Assembly: GCA_027946365.1 (NCBI GenBank) | Contig: JAPEUQ010000001.1 | Span: 3,720,001-3,784,000, forward strand | DNA: 64,000 nucleotides | Reading direction: 5' to 3' | Source: Kalmusia sp. IMI 367209 | Lineage: Eukaryota; Ascomycota; Dothideomycetes; Pleosporales; Didymosphaeriaceae | Part shown: piece after piece, positions 42,432-53,877 of the stretch | Position numbering within the stretch: the first letter of the stretch is position 1 | How the letters are laid out: each line of letters begins with the position of its first letter | Position numbers and translations under genes: made by a program | Notes under the pieces: generated by a model | Databases searched by the model: none | The model's input: the letters and a program-made list of their open reading frames with translations, nothing else | What the model was told of the DNA's origin: nothing

Positions 42432-43469
42432 GGTGTTTATTTTTCCCTAGACTGCCTGGACGTGACGTTCAGTACTTTTTCTTCCCCGGTTCGACGGCCA
42501 ATATATATTTCCGAAGGATTCCATATTAAGCGGCGACAATGTACAGCACGTGGAATGCTGGCAAAATGCGAGGGGCGTTCAACATCCATATTGCGGTTTT
42601 GATTAAGCGCATGCGGAGAGTAGCGATGGTCAGCGATGTATTTCTGCGGCTATTTAGTCTCGTACGTAAATAGCCGGGTACAGTACTCAGAAGAGGCACG
42701 TAACCGGCAATGCTTGAAGATGTATGTATGTAAGGCCATTCTCTTCTATATGAATATATGTAGAACGGATACTATGCCCTTTTAGGTAGGTGCCGTTAGT
42801 GTATGGACAATACTAGAGTGCGAATAGATATCAGCAATTGAGACAATGGCTGTGACAACGGCATGTAGATATACGCAATAAGATTTTCCCTCGACTTGTT
42901 CGGAAGGAGGCACATTATGTGTGTGTTGCGATGTCATACCTCCACCTGGGAGAGGCAATACAGTGAAAGCACTGTGCGAAACACGACGGCACTATAGTAT
43001 ATTAGAGAATAGAAACTCCTATTAGGACCTAGCAATCTAAGCTGCAAATACGTCGACGGACCCCAAACATCAAATGGATTATGAGGCGTGGTGATATTCA
43101 GCATAACCCGTTGTCAGTATCCACAGATCTTGGCTGAGCAGTGACGACCTCCACGATATGTCGTATCTGAACGTTTTACGTTATCAAATATACCACGTTG
43201 CTTTTCTAACTTTCATCGCTTTACTTGCTACTGCAATATCGATCTTGTAAGGCGTCTCCATTACGGGGCTACCACCAGCGACCATCGCCCTTGGATCACC
43301 TGGTCTTCGAAGTTCGTTTGCTATCAGATAGTGCTGCTCACATATCCCGGAGGATAGGAAAAGCAAGGGCATCGGGAGCGCACGAATGATGCGAAAGATA
43401 GCCGCGCAGAGCAGGATGTTATGATTTCTACAGCTGTACGCCAATCAGCATTTGCTATAAGTTATCATT
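42432..43469. other. Intergenic, AT-rich
   Basis: About 1 kb; no supported gene. Includes the promoter of the cysteine-rich gene on the minus strand. Confidence 0.55.
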
Positions 43470-44725
43470 TCGAAACCAAATGCAAGCCGCTGTTACAAGG
43501 CACAAATCGACAGCGTAGTGTCACACAGCTCCGACGTGAACACGTTAACACGTACTCTTTCCAGAACACTGCGGTCGGGGAACCGATCGGTTCGTCGCCT
43601 CCTCCATCATATCTCCAGGCATACATATCGTTGTCGTCGCAGCGTATGGTCACTTCGTCGTATGAGTATTTGGCTATTGGAACTTCGATTTCTCGAGCAG
43701 AGTCGATAAAGGCCTGTGCTAATCGAGCAACCCTATAGAATTAGCGTCTATGATTGACATCAGCTTGAATCTAAGATTGCAGGACATGGAAACGTTTCTA
43801 TTTTCAATCTCATTCTCGCCCACAATGAAGCGATGAAGCGGTCCTTAGCTACCAATGGTAAGCTGTGCTGCACGAGGAATTGAACAGCTTCGGATGCAAC
43901 GGAGAAGCCCTTTCGAGGTTCCCAAAGCTGGAGGACCCTAGAGTGACTGACGACGCTAGGGTAAATTCGGCAGAGAATCTGTTGTGGTATTCTGTATCCT
44001 GGAGAAACTTGACTCACAATGTGTCCTCGAGCTGTTTTTCTATGACTATATGATGCCATTACTTGCATTGGGCTGGTCGTAAAGTTTGGAATGATTATTC
44101 GCGCGCGGGGTGGTCATCAAGTAGCGATCGTACTGAAGCGCTATAGACGGAATGCCGAAGATCGAACTGTGGTACGGAACAGTGAAGACTCAGGGGTTCT
44201 TCGTAGACCAAATGATACGTAATTCTGTCGCTAGCATGGTGCGGACGTCCTGAGAGTCTGACCAGCGTTTTGTACAAGCATACGGATATTGGAATTTGAA
44301 TTGAGCAATGGTAAACAGTGCCGCCAAAGTGACAATGTAGCGAAAGCCAAGTCCCTGAGTTACGAACGCGTGGCAAGCGCTGCAGCTGCTGTCGGACTAT
44401 ATTTCTTGTGTCTCTTGACTGTGCTCAAGCCTCATGTTACGTCGACTAAGGCCCGCTGGCTTCTTGGAAGGAAAGATGGGTCAATTTGCGGGGAGACAGC
44501 TGGGCAGTGGACCATCTCCACAGTGGTTCGCAATTCCCAAGACAACCAAGAAAGAACGACGTTCGGACTCTCGAGTCATATGGTGTTGAGAGAAGAGTTT
44601 ATCGCGCAGAGGGGGTAGCAATGCAGGAGCGTCGCTTGGTGAGTAGTTGTGGAGGAGAGAATTAAAAAGCTGCAAGAGGCATGTCCCACTTGAGCACTCG
44701 ACGTGCGAGTATCATAGTCCCGGAT
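43470..44725 (-). pseudogene. Degenerate gene remnant, family unknown
   Basis: Stretches of protein-like sequence lie in order on the minus strand but are broken. From about 44715 leftward: a start-like MILARRVLKWDMPLAAF, then a shift at a T5 run (44664-44668). A long block follows in one phase, interrupted by stops near 44481 (TGA), 44398 (TAG), 44190 (TGA) and 44047 (TAG), and includes a hydrophobic segment YIVTLAALFTIAQF (about 44300-44339). After a GTGAGT..CTCTAG-like intron comes LQLWEPRKGFSVASEAVQF. Then a GTTTCC..TATAG intron joins VARLAQAFIDSAREIEVPIA, up to about 43560. Several stops could arise from C-to-T changes (CGA to TGA, CAG to TAG). I cannot name the family. Alternatively some stops lie in unrecognised introns of a live gene. 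Confidence 0.35.
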
Positions 44726-44774
44726 ATCTGCCAAGACTAAGGTATTGAATGTCACTGCGGACATGCCAAGCAGG

Positions 44775-46316
44775 AGAGCGATCCGGAGCGCAACAATAAA
44801 AGCGCCGGGGACGAAAATGCCGCCGCCGCCTTCCTCCTTCGATCCATCTTAACGCTGATCGGCCCTTATCATGCCCTCACAGCACTGCAATTCTACGAGG
44901 CTCCGCGTCTGCATACGCGCCCAGCCTTCTTGTCCGCTCTCTTGACATGCTGCATCTATCGAAATCGATGCGATGAGACAACCTAAGGCAAGCTCGTCAC
45001 GTCCGCGTCAGCGGGCCCCCTACGCCCGCCCACTCACAGGCCACACCTCGCCCCGGCCTGCCATCGGAAGCCCCATAGATCCCCATTGAGCGAGGTCCCC
45101 TGGCTGCGGGGCGGGCCAAGAAACATTCGTCGCATCTCTGCGACAAGGGCGAGAGTCGCGGACAGCCAAGCCTTCTCTCCGCCTGTGCGCCTCCAGCGCC
45201 TCAAACCCAATTGGCACACCAGGCCTCTTGCACCGCAGAAGCATTTCGCCGCTCCGCTTGGCCAACACATGCAGTGTCTCGACCGAAGCTTCGACGCGCG
45301 AAGCTCAAAGCGCCTAGCAACATGTCCGCCGCGTCCTTTTTCTCCGGCCATTTGGACGAACGCTGTGGAGAAACGTCGCCAAGTGCGCCATTGCACCAGT
45401 TCACGCAGTCCAGCCTGAGGACCGCTGCTTATCGTTTCCAAGAGACGGCCGGCGGGAGTCTTTTTTTTGCCTGACGTACTTGGCAATTAATTTGATGTTC
45501 ACGTCTACGGCCAAGCCTTTCGGGTTGCTCAAGCTCGGCCTTCATGCACATGCGCACGCGTATGCTGCACGGCGGCTGTCCAAGGGGTCACTCTTGCTGG
45601 CCTTGAAGAGCATCTCCAGGAGAATCGCACTTTATTCGACACCAACGGCTTTCGCACGACTAGAGGGGGCCACCTGGTAATCCACAGACGGCGAGCCGTA
45701 AGCATCAGAAACAAAACATCCTCACCATTGTAGCGCGTGCCTACTGCATCGTGCAGTGTCGTTCACCGTGGCCAAGTGTGACAGGATGTGCTTCCCCATC
45801 CAGATTCCCCAGCGATGATCCAGACCTCGGCGCGGTCCCACATGGAGATCGGCTGTCTTGCACGTCCTCCTTTGCGGCCAGGCTTATCCCTCTTGGCGCG
45901 GCATCACAGAAGTTTCGAGCTGGCTTCAAACGGCCGGAGCGCCTTGGCAATGTACCCACGCACTTCACGAGCACACATTCAGCATGTCTGCCATGCTCGA
46001 CTGCACGCTCTTGGCTCGGCTTCACAGAAGTTTCAAGCTCGCCTTCAAACAGCGACACTGGCTTGGCGGGGGTGACCGTGAAGATCCCCAGGCCAGGCCT
46101 CGAGATCGATATAAGATCACAATGAGCCCACTTCTTTTGCTCTCCAGTCCGGCCACTCACTTTCACTTCTTACCGATTATTCTAATCAGTCCTCAATTGT
46201 CGCCGGGCGACTAGAGTTTCCATCACTTTTTTAAGATCACTAAATCGTTCATTCTACTCTTGTCATATCCCACCTACCGAGTTTTAACTCTATAATACCA
46301 ACTCACAACCGACACA
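44775..46316. other. Intergenic, GC-rich, with an imperfect direct repeat
   Basis: About 1.5 kb. Long overlapping frames on both strands near 45034-45486 are GC-driven. A pair of similar ~47-nt units lies at 45890-45937 and 46008-46056. Confidence 0.55.
45890..46056. repeat. Imperfect direct repeat pair (~47 nt units)
   Basis: Units at about 45890-45937 and 46008-46056 share TCACAGAAGTTTC and flanking bases (roughly 85 % by eye), spaced about 118 bp start to start. They lie 260-430 nt upstream of the Kex2-site protein gene and could be promoter elements or a small duplication. Confidence 0.6.
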
Positions 46317-46994
46317 ATGCTTCCTCAACACGTCCTCCTCGCTCTCGTTGCCGCCGTTGGCGCCGTGCCGCTTAACATCAACTTGGGCGCTTACTCTCCC
46401 GCCCTGGTAGTCGGTGATGGTGAAATATCACTGGGAGCCGGTGGTGCTGCAGGTGCGTCAGAACTGATGGCCACACTCGCCCAAGGGGCCCAGCAGGGTG
46501 CTGAAGGTGCACAACAAGGTCAGCAAAATCAAGAGGGTGAAGCCCAGCAGGGTGGAGAAGCCCAGCAAGGCGAAAACCAAGAGGGCGAGCAACAACAAGA
46601 ACAACCAGCTGAGGGCGAAGCAGCAAAGCGAGGCAACCTCGTCCGATCCGTCAACGACCTTCTCAAGCGCGAAGCCGCCCCCGAACCCGTCGAGAACGCC
46701 CACCTTGATGCCGTCGCGGCCGCAACCGAATGGATCAAGCGAGATCTAAACTCCTTCAACGCTGCCCTAACCTACGCCCGCGAGGCCATGCAGAACCAGC
46801 CCAAGATCGAAGTGGGCACTGGTGCTGAGGGCTCTGGCGTTGGTGTGATCGTCAATGCCGGTCTCAACGTGCCCCAGAACTCGGCTGCCAACGGTGCACA
46901 GGCTGGTGGTGAGCGCAAAGTCAAGCGCTCCGAGGTCGTTGCCGAGGAGTCGGAGGCACCCAAGATGACCCTTGTCGCCATTACTGAGGTCTGA
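46317..46994 (+). CDS. Secreted protein with Kex2-type sites and Q/E/G-rich repeats
   Basis: Single exon, 225 aa. A signal peptide (MLPQHVLLALVAAVGAVP) is followed by a conserved block LNINLGAYSPALVVGDGEI that I have seen in unnamed fungal secreted proteins. A low-complexity QQG/EGE tract spans residues about 55-100. Four Lys-Arg sites follow in AAKRG, LLKRE, WIKRD and KVKRS, the dibasic signal cut by the Golgi protease Kex2. The segment FNAALTYAREAMQ..VEVGTGAEGSGVGV looks like a conserved C-terminal motif. Cutting would release several peptides, so it may be a propeptide; whether the products act as signals, wall proteins or effectors is unknown. No cysteines in the mature part. Confidence 0.8.
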   Translation: MLPQHVLLALVAAVGAVPLNINLGAYSPALVVGDGEISLGAGGAAGASELMATLAQGAQQGAEGAQQGQQNQEGEAQQGGEAQQGENQEGEQQQEQPAEGEAAKRGNLVRSVNDLLKREAAPEPVENAHLDAVAAATEWIKRDLNSFNAALTYAREAMQNQPKIEVGTGAEGSGVGVIVNAGLNVPQNSAANGAQAGGERKVKRSEVVAEESEAPKMTLVAITEV

Positions 46995-47452
46995 ACTACG
47001 AAACGACGCGGGATGGTTGATTGTGGGGCGTTGATACCCTTGTTGTAAGAGAAGCACGCGTGGGGAGGTCTGAATAGGGGAAGCATTACTGGAGCGCAAC
47101 ACTTTTTCCTTTCTCGGTTGGGCTTTTCGGTGTACGATGGTATGAGCAGCGTACATGGGAACATACTACTAAACGTTGGGAGTTATTCAGAGAGACGAGT
47201 CAGACGGTGTGGGAGAAAACATAGAAATAAATGAACGACTAAGTGATCAAAACTCCGCTCCCATTGCTCACTCGTGTTTGCAGACTCTAAAGGTGGTGCT
47301 GCACCTTCGCAGCAGATTAGCATTTCACCACAATCTCTCTACCTTTCCCTTTCGCTCTGTTGGCACACTTGAGCATTCAGCATTCAGAATTTCAAATACT
47401 GACACACTTACAACCACATCCCTCCCCAAATCGCCACATCCGTCTTGGTATC

Positions 47453-47776
47453 ATGCCTTACCTAAAATCAGCCTCATGCCTATTAAAAATTGCCTCATCC
47501 AGGATCCACAAACACTTCACCCCCACATGTACGCGAGTACTCTTCTCGACTCAAGCTCCGGCCAAGCAAGTCGCAGCGTCGTCTTGTATATCTTGGCGAC
47601 AGGGGGCCGTGCCAAGCGCGGAAGATGAAACGCGGGAGCTTCGCAAGCGTCCGCGGCGGCTTAGATCCTCTGCCCGGGAAGGATGCAAGGAGGATTTATC
47701 TTTCGGGGAAGAACTGCGATGTGAGCAGGGTGGATATGGGAAGGAATGTGATGGGATTTGTGAAGCGAGATGGTAG
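47453..47776 (+). CDS. Possible small hypothetical protein
   Basis: ATG at 47453 opens 107 codons. The first ~37 residues (many K, R, S, ending RVLFSTQAPAK) resemble a mitochondrial presequence, but the rest is Arg/Glu-rich without recognisable family. The +1-like frame at 47490-47999 is also open through the same region. It could be a real short gene, an exon of a spliced one, or chance. Confidence 0.25.
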   Translation: MPYLKSASCLLKIASSRIHKHFTPTCTRVLFSTQAPAKQVAASSCISWRQGAVPSAEDETRELRKRPRRLRSSAREGCKEDLSFGEELRCEQGGYGKECDGICEARW

Positions 47777-50240
47777 GATTCATTCACCTTGGCATTATAG
47801 TGATCGGGCGTGGGCAATGTCAGTGATTGGAGTGACGACAGCGGTCATCGGAAGGAGTTGTGCGCCGATGGAAGCAGGGCCTACTTTAAGATGTGAAGAG
47901 CGCATATTGTCATTTTCGCGTAATCGAAGAAATTGTAGAGAGGAAGATTTTGCATTGAAATCAAAAAGTCGCCGTCGACTCCCAATAAACTGCGTGTAAC
48001 CCGACCATAGCTCATGTTAGGTTCAAGCGTGCAACGTCAGATTGATTGACGGAACATCTGCTCAATGATTGCTTCTATTGTAGAAGTTCTTTTCTGTGTT
48101 TATCGAACATTGTTTTGTATACTTATCTTCACTGGGCGCTGCGTTTCCTATTGATCTTGCTACACTCTTAGAGAACGGGAGCAATTTGCGTAGTTTAACC
48201 AGGTGATCTCATTCCATAAAGCCATAGTACTCTTTCTAGTGAGAAACTTATGTCGTTGGCTTGATTAGATTAGGTGATGAAGTTTAGACATAAAACCTTG
48301 AGCGAGCCGTATTGTTCAGGTTGAGTCTCAAGTTTGGAGGAAGGATACAAGCTTCAGGAGTCTAAGAATGACGCATTAGTGTATTCTATTCCATAATTAA
48401 ACAAATTACCCCAAATCAGGAATGTCAAAGGGTACGTCTCTCCTCGGAGTTTCCAGTCTATTCATAACACCCAACAGGGCCGCATCTAGGGTGAGTAAAT
48501 CCAAGATTTGAATGCGCGGTGTAGTGCTACTAAACATTGAAAGCACAATTACCGACTCGATTGCCCATAAAGACGGACAAATCGCTTTTAGAACAATTAA
48601 GAAACGACCCATTCACATGCCAGTATTGTACGCAAGTCTTTTGGACTCCGTCCAAGAACTAGGGAGGTTGATTAGAGGGAAAGGTTCGCAGTCTGAAACA
48701 GCATGGCGAGTATACTGAGTGAGCCAACAAGCGGTTATGGGATCCACCGGTGGAGCCGTCAGTATCCTAACAGAGGCGCCTAGTCTCTAAATATATTTCG
48801 TATTGCTAGGTCAAAGGGCTTCATCGAGCCTCCTGATCAGTTGCGTCTTCCTAGAAGAATGGGTCAAGCAAAGGTTAGTACAAATCTAGTTCCCCAGAGA
48901 CATGTTTGTCTCTCTTAGCTTACATTGTTTTGATTTGAAGATTCTCTATAGACTTTGCTTCATCCGTTTGCTTTCAACATCTGTTGAGTCGAAATGCCTT
49001 GTAACAGACTATGTATTGATGAACATCATGTGTGGCTTCTATGACTGCACTCTATCTTTAATTTCCGATGTTGTCACCTCAATGCATCTAACAGCAATAA
49101 TAATGAGAGAGTGGCATCGCAACATTCTCAGAATCGCCACAGGCTATTCTATGTGGAACGGTTAGTTGAGTCGGCCGGAAAAGCGAACTTCGCTCGGCTC
49201 ACCCGTACAGCCTCCGCTGACGTGTGCTCCGTGGTATCCATGCAGGACCTCAACACGTCTGTTCGCATCCCTGTAGTTCTCTGCCTCCTTGTAATAGGTA
49301 AATCTGGGTAAGTTCAATCTCTTTAGCTATCAGGATTGTTGCGATCAATACCTCAAGAAGAAAAAATAGGGAAGCGACCCAACGTGTCTACATCCTGTAA
49401 CATCTGTGCACAAACGTTGTGATACTGATGTTTGTCAGATTTCTTGTAGGTCAGTTCGCTTACTTCGTTTACGGTCGATAATCGAGAAACTAGAGCAGTC
49501 CGTTTAGTGCACGGTCTTCAAGCAGATAGACAGAGATTGTTCGCTCTAATGCGTTCTATATGATTGGTCATTTGCATTGAAGGATGCGTTGTAAATGGAC
49601 CCGAATTAGTCTTCTAGCCCCGTCCATATTTATTCTATACACATTGCGATCCATGACATGTTCACAAGATATGCAAAACTGTAAAGCCTGGCTCGATATC
49701 AGTCTAAAATTTTGGATACATCAACATTTTAGTACTACACATGACCCCAAGCTCCTATAACACCATTGCCTCAGCCCTAGAGCAAGAGTTCTCTTGTGAA
49801 TTCGTGAAAACTTACTCAGTGAAAAGCTGATATGGATATCCCCAACTGCATTGACGCTTAAAGTACCCAGTCAAAAAGCAGAATTGATGTAATACCTTTG
49901 AAGTCTTCACAAATCCAAATATGGTGATGAACAGACATTCGACTTATTACCAATCCACCCGACGACATGGCACGGTCATATGTTCGGTCGAAAGTTTACA
50001 CGAAAGCAGCAACACTTGCGAGCACGCACATACACAGTGCTGCGGCTCCTGACGATCCTTTAGCCAAGTAACTGCGTCCTCCGGCCACTTACGGAGTGCC
50101 CATTGTTCAGCCCCCTGATATTCTCCGGTTGTCGTCGTAAGCAAACCCTATACGAGAAACTGAACGAGCTTAGACTTATCGAAGCCATAATCTAATATCG
50201 AAATCCGTTATATCCGACAGGCAGTGGTAATGAGAATGCA

Positions 50241-50248
50241 TATAAAAG
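50241..50248 (+). promoter_or_regulatory. TATA box of the peroxygenase gene
   Basis: TATAAAAG, 107 nt upstream of the ATG at 50348; good match and spacing. Confidence 0.6.
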
Positions 50249-50347
50249 GGCCTCTAAAGACCTTTCTGGCATCCCGACAGTGTCAACAATCACCTCGTCA
50301 TTTCTTGTGAAAACATTTGCTCGGTAAACAATATTAGTTCTGGAAAG

Positions 50348-51345
50348 ATGCGACAACAAGCTCTATCAATCATCATTGCCGCCTTCATCGGCTCGGCCTA
50401 TTGTCAAGGCTCATTTGAGGAGTGGCATGCTCCAGGACCGAATGATTGTACGTCGACTAATAACCATGAAATCCTCAAGGTTTGCTTCCTCCTATGTTTA
50501 CTAGCATTAACATTATGAAGCACGAGGGCCCTGCCCAATGCTGAACACACTTGCGAACCACGGATTCCTCCCCCACGACGGCCGTAACTTCGACCTCAAC
50601 ACTGTTCAGGGTGCGCTGAAAACTGCGCTGAATATTAGTAATGACATCGCACTCGGTCTTCATGAAGAGGCTCTCGCCACGAATCCAGAGAAGAACGCGA
50701 CAACATGGGGTCTCGACACCCTAGGCAATCACAACGTCCTTGAGCACGATGCTAGTTTGAGGTAATGTCACCGCTCTATCTTCCATTATCCTCTTGCACC
50801 ACATCTAAGTAAGTGTAATGGTATGGCTAACACATATAATACTACAGCCGTTCCGACTTGTATTTCACCAACGACTCCGTCACCTTTAACGCGACCGTTT
50901 TCGCACAGACCCAAAAATGGTGGACGACTGACCTTATCACCATTCAACAAGCCGCCGATGCTCGTCTGGCTCGTTTGCTCGATTCTGCCAAGTACAATCG
51001 ACTATTCGCCCTCAGCGAGAATGCCGGGAATTTCAGCTATGGTGAAGGGGCTGCATACTTGATGGTCTTTGGCGATAGGAAAGAAGGGTTCGCAAAGAAA
51101 GATCAGGTTACTTATCTGTTTGGTGAGTTACTACTACATACTTCGAATGGATAGAGGGTAATTCTGATATGCAACCAGAGAATGAACGCTTGCCGGTTGA
51201 GCTGGGGTGGAAGACGCCGAGTCCGGAGATTGTGCCGGACGATCTGGCCAATATGCGGAACAACCTCGTTGACGCGACAGCTTTCAAGGTTGGGGAGATG
51301 AAGAAGAGGGGTTTGGATGTGGTCGGGTTTTCTTTCGGCCGCTAA
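50348..51345 (+). CDS. Short unspecific peroxygenase (heme-thiolate, chloroperoxidase family)
   Basis: Four exons: 50348-50447, 50521-50761, 50848-51122 and 51179-51345; 260 aa, the length of the short UPO group. Signal peptide about residues 1-19 (ending SAYC). Uses H2O2 to hydroxylate, epoxidise or dealkylate external organic substrates. Diagnostic motifs: the heme-thiolate PCP in SRGPCPMLNTLANHG (C38); the E-H-D magnesium motif (E108-H109-D110); and the catalytic Glu in GEG (E180), paired with nearby residues of the active site. Several N-glycosylation sites (NAT, NDS, NFS). Intron 1 uses an AAG acceptor; the upstream TAG would give a stop. The C-terminus GFSFGR is short. Followed 1.5 kb downstream by a cutinase. 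Confidence 0.93.
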
Positions 51346-52885
51346 GTGACTTGGCTCGTCCGAGACTTCTAGAGTGTTATGGACATAAAGGAAAGCTCTT
51401 CCATGACTATTAGAATGGCGCGGAACGTCGATTTGAAATGAGCATATCATATGTCTAGGTATTTCTAGGTATTGCAAGAATACATTCTGCAGTGCTCAAA
51501 GACAAGCAGAATCGCGAGGTGTTCTAAGGAGTGTCGCCGTGGATTTCGTTCAACATCTTCACATGTTTTAGTGTCCGGGGCATTTTTGCAGGGTCTGCCC
51601 AAGTTCATATGCAGAAGAATGGAGGATCAATGGTGGAAATTCCGCTTACAGTCAATCGTAATCAATGACATTTTAGCTCAGGAAAGAAATCGCCCCTGGT
51701 TATTTCATATTCGAGGATAAGAAGCGCGCCGTCCTGTGCCTTCCTGAGGTAGGCTTTCTGGAAGGTTGCTTTCAAAAGGCCACCGATGTTCGAGTAGGAT
51801 AATCCAAGTCCGTAACTAAACTATGACGTTCTCTACTCACCTTGGTTTTGGGAGATGGCAACAATATTTGGCCACGTCGGTTTGCATGATGAGGGGTTCG
51901 CACGTGTCCCCCAAAATCCGGAAGGTGAACGTCCCAAACGGTGAAGCTCACCCCCACCACCAAAGCATTCGACCTCATGACGCACGCACATTTCTTCTCA
52001 ACAACGATGTCTGTACTACCCAAACACAGAATATAGCCCTACCTAAAACTATAACCTCGGCCTTCGTTAGCCCTATGCATCACCGTTTCACGGCCCTAAG
52101 CTACTACAAATCCCCTATAACATCTACCAATCAACTCTCACAGCCACTTTGAGGAGCCGAGGCAGCGACTAAATCGACGCTAAGATCGGCCGTACCCGGA
52201 TCACCTAATGGTGAAAGGAGGATTCTTTTTCGACGCCATCGCATCTAATGGACGACGCGATCGATTTCCCCGCAATATGGCGTGTTTGGGATCGGGAATT
52301 TTGAATTGCAGGATTGGTGAGATATCGCCTCGGATGATCAAAAGTGGGCGTGAGCTTACAAGCGAGTCGAGTCACTTTGAACATTCTCGTGGCACGCTGT
52401 CAGCCCTGTACACCTTCCCGATCTAGCAGCTTTTCGATACCTTGTGAAAAAGAAAAGGCCAAACAGAATGGAACAAGGGCAACAATAGGAAGGAAAAATG
52501 TTACCTTCAAGGGTTCGAGTTGTGCGTGATATGCACGCAGGCAACATAAGCTCAACTAGCAGGTGGTGCTAATTTTATTTCCGGACGCCATCAGGCCTAG
52601 GCAAACTTTGTGAAAAGCAAAAGAAGGCGGAGACGCCGCTTGCCATTCGGTGTGTACTCGAAACGATGGCTAACAATACATGGATGTCTTTTCCTCGGTA
52701 CGGAGAATTGTTCTCTGCTCGGCGAGGTCCCACCTGACGGACACCACTTCAATGAAGTAGGGCTGTGATGAGACTATAAATTTGGCCTCCATAACTCCAC
52801 GAAGAACACATCAGTAGGATAGTACCTAGCTCTCTACTACTTGCCTCGACACAATCATCCAGTGAACCTCAAGACCAATTTCATC
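51346..52885. other. Intergenic
   Basis: About 1.5 kb between two + strand secreted-enzyme genes; no gene seen apart from the TATA box at 52775. Confidence 0.6.
52775..52781 (+). promoter_or_regulatory. TATA box of the cutinase gene
   Basis: TATAAAT 111 nt upstream of the ATG at 52886, nearly the same spacing as for the peroxygenase. Confidence 0.5.
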
Positions 52886-53634
52886 ATGCATTATACTACT
52901 ATTCTTCCCCTCCTCGCCCTCACCACGTATGCTGCACCCGTGGAGGAAATCCTAAAGCGAGCGGCTTGTCCCTCCTACACCATCATCAACACCCGTGGCA
53001 CAGGCGAACCCCAGGGCCCCTCTCTAGGTTTCCGCACCATGAATGCGAACATCCAGCAGCAACTCCCTGGCGGCAAGATAGTAAATACCGTCTATCCCGC
53101 GGATATCTCCCAGAACTCTGCTGCAGGCACCGCCTTCATCATCAATCAAATCTCCACGACCCTGCAGTCTAACCCAAATGAGTGCTTTATCCTCGAGGGC
53201 TACAGCCAGGGCGCCGCCGCGACCGTCAATGCCATGCCGAGTCTGACAGGCGCATCATTCGATGCCGTCAAAGGCGTCTTCTTGATCGGGGACCCATTGC
53301 ACAAGAAAGGCCTGGCCTGCAACGTTGACAATAACGGAGGTACGACAACAAAGGACGTCGATGGATTGAGTGCCAATGGGAGTGCTGGGATCCCAAGCAA
53401 TTGGTTTAGCAAGACATTGGATGTGTGCATATTTGTAAGTGACACCTTTCGAGAAGAGGGCAGGGAAGTGTGGCGGCTCGAGTGACATCGTGAGCTAACG
53501 GAACATTGTAGGGCGATGGCGTTTGCGATACGACACACGGAGTTGGGATCAATGCGCAGCATTTGCAGTACCCGGCCGATTCGCCGACGCAGAACTTGGG
53601 TACGACGTTTGTCGTGAAGCAGTTGAGTGGCTAG
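52886..53634 (+). CDS. Cutinase / acetylxylan-esterase-like serine esterase (CE5)
   Basis: Two exons, 52886-53434 and 53512-53634 (intron GTAAGT..TTGTAG); 223 aa. Signal peptide MHYTTILPLLALTTYA, then a short pro-region with KR before ACPSYTIINTRGTGEP, the typical start of the mature cutinase fold. Catalyt ic Ser in GYSQG (S107), Asp in GDGVCD and His in THGVG of exon 2 make a full triad. Conserved cysteines fit disulfides. Secreted; hydrolyses plant cutin, acetylated xylan or other short esters. Upstream in-frame codons back to 52841 lack an ATG, so the start at 52886 is preferred. Confidence 0.93.
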
Positions 53635-53877
53635 ACCTAGACAGGCCATGCTTGTGTTGCTTCGGAGAGCTTCTGGATGACGTAGGGATGGTGGTTACTT
53701 TGACGTGCTTCTTGTGTTGATATCTTCGGATTCGTGACATTGCTGACGCTGAGCGCATAGCAGGTGTTCGAATTTGGCTATATTTGTCCATATTTTCTTT
53801 GCTATAGGCTCATTTTGAGTACTTCCGAATACATACTTTTGGCGTTCCCACTTCTACTTGACTATGGTTTGCCTGTA

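Larger units (their letters stand above)
46995..50347. other. Long gene-poor, AT-rich stretch
   Basis: About 3.3 kb with no strongly supported gene. A 107-codon frame at 47453-47776 is listed separately with low confidence. No repeat or transposon remnant recognised by eye. Confidence 0.55.

Noticed and set aside
45034..45486. 150-codon minus frame and overlapping plus frames
   Set aside because: GC-driven open frames with no domain or ATG context.
48406..48612. 68-codon minus-strand frame with a plausible-looking C-terminal part
   Set aside because: Too short, no flanking exons found, opposite strand equally open.
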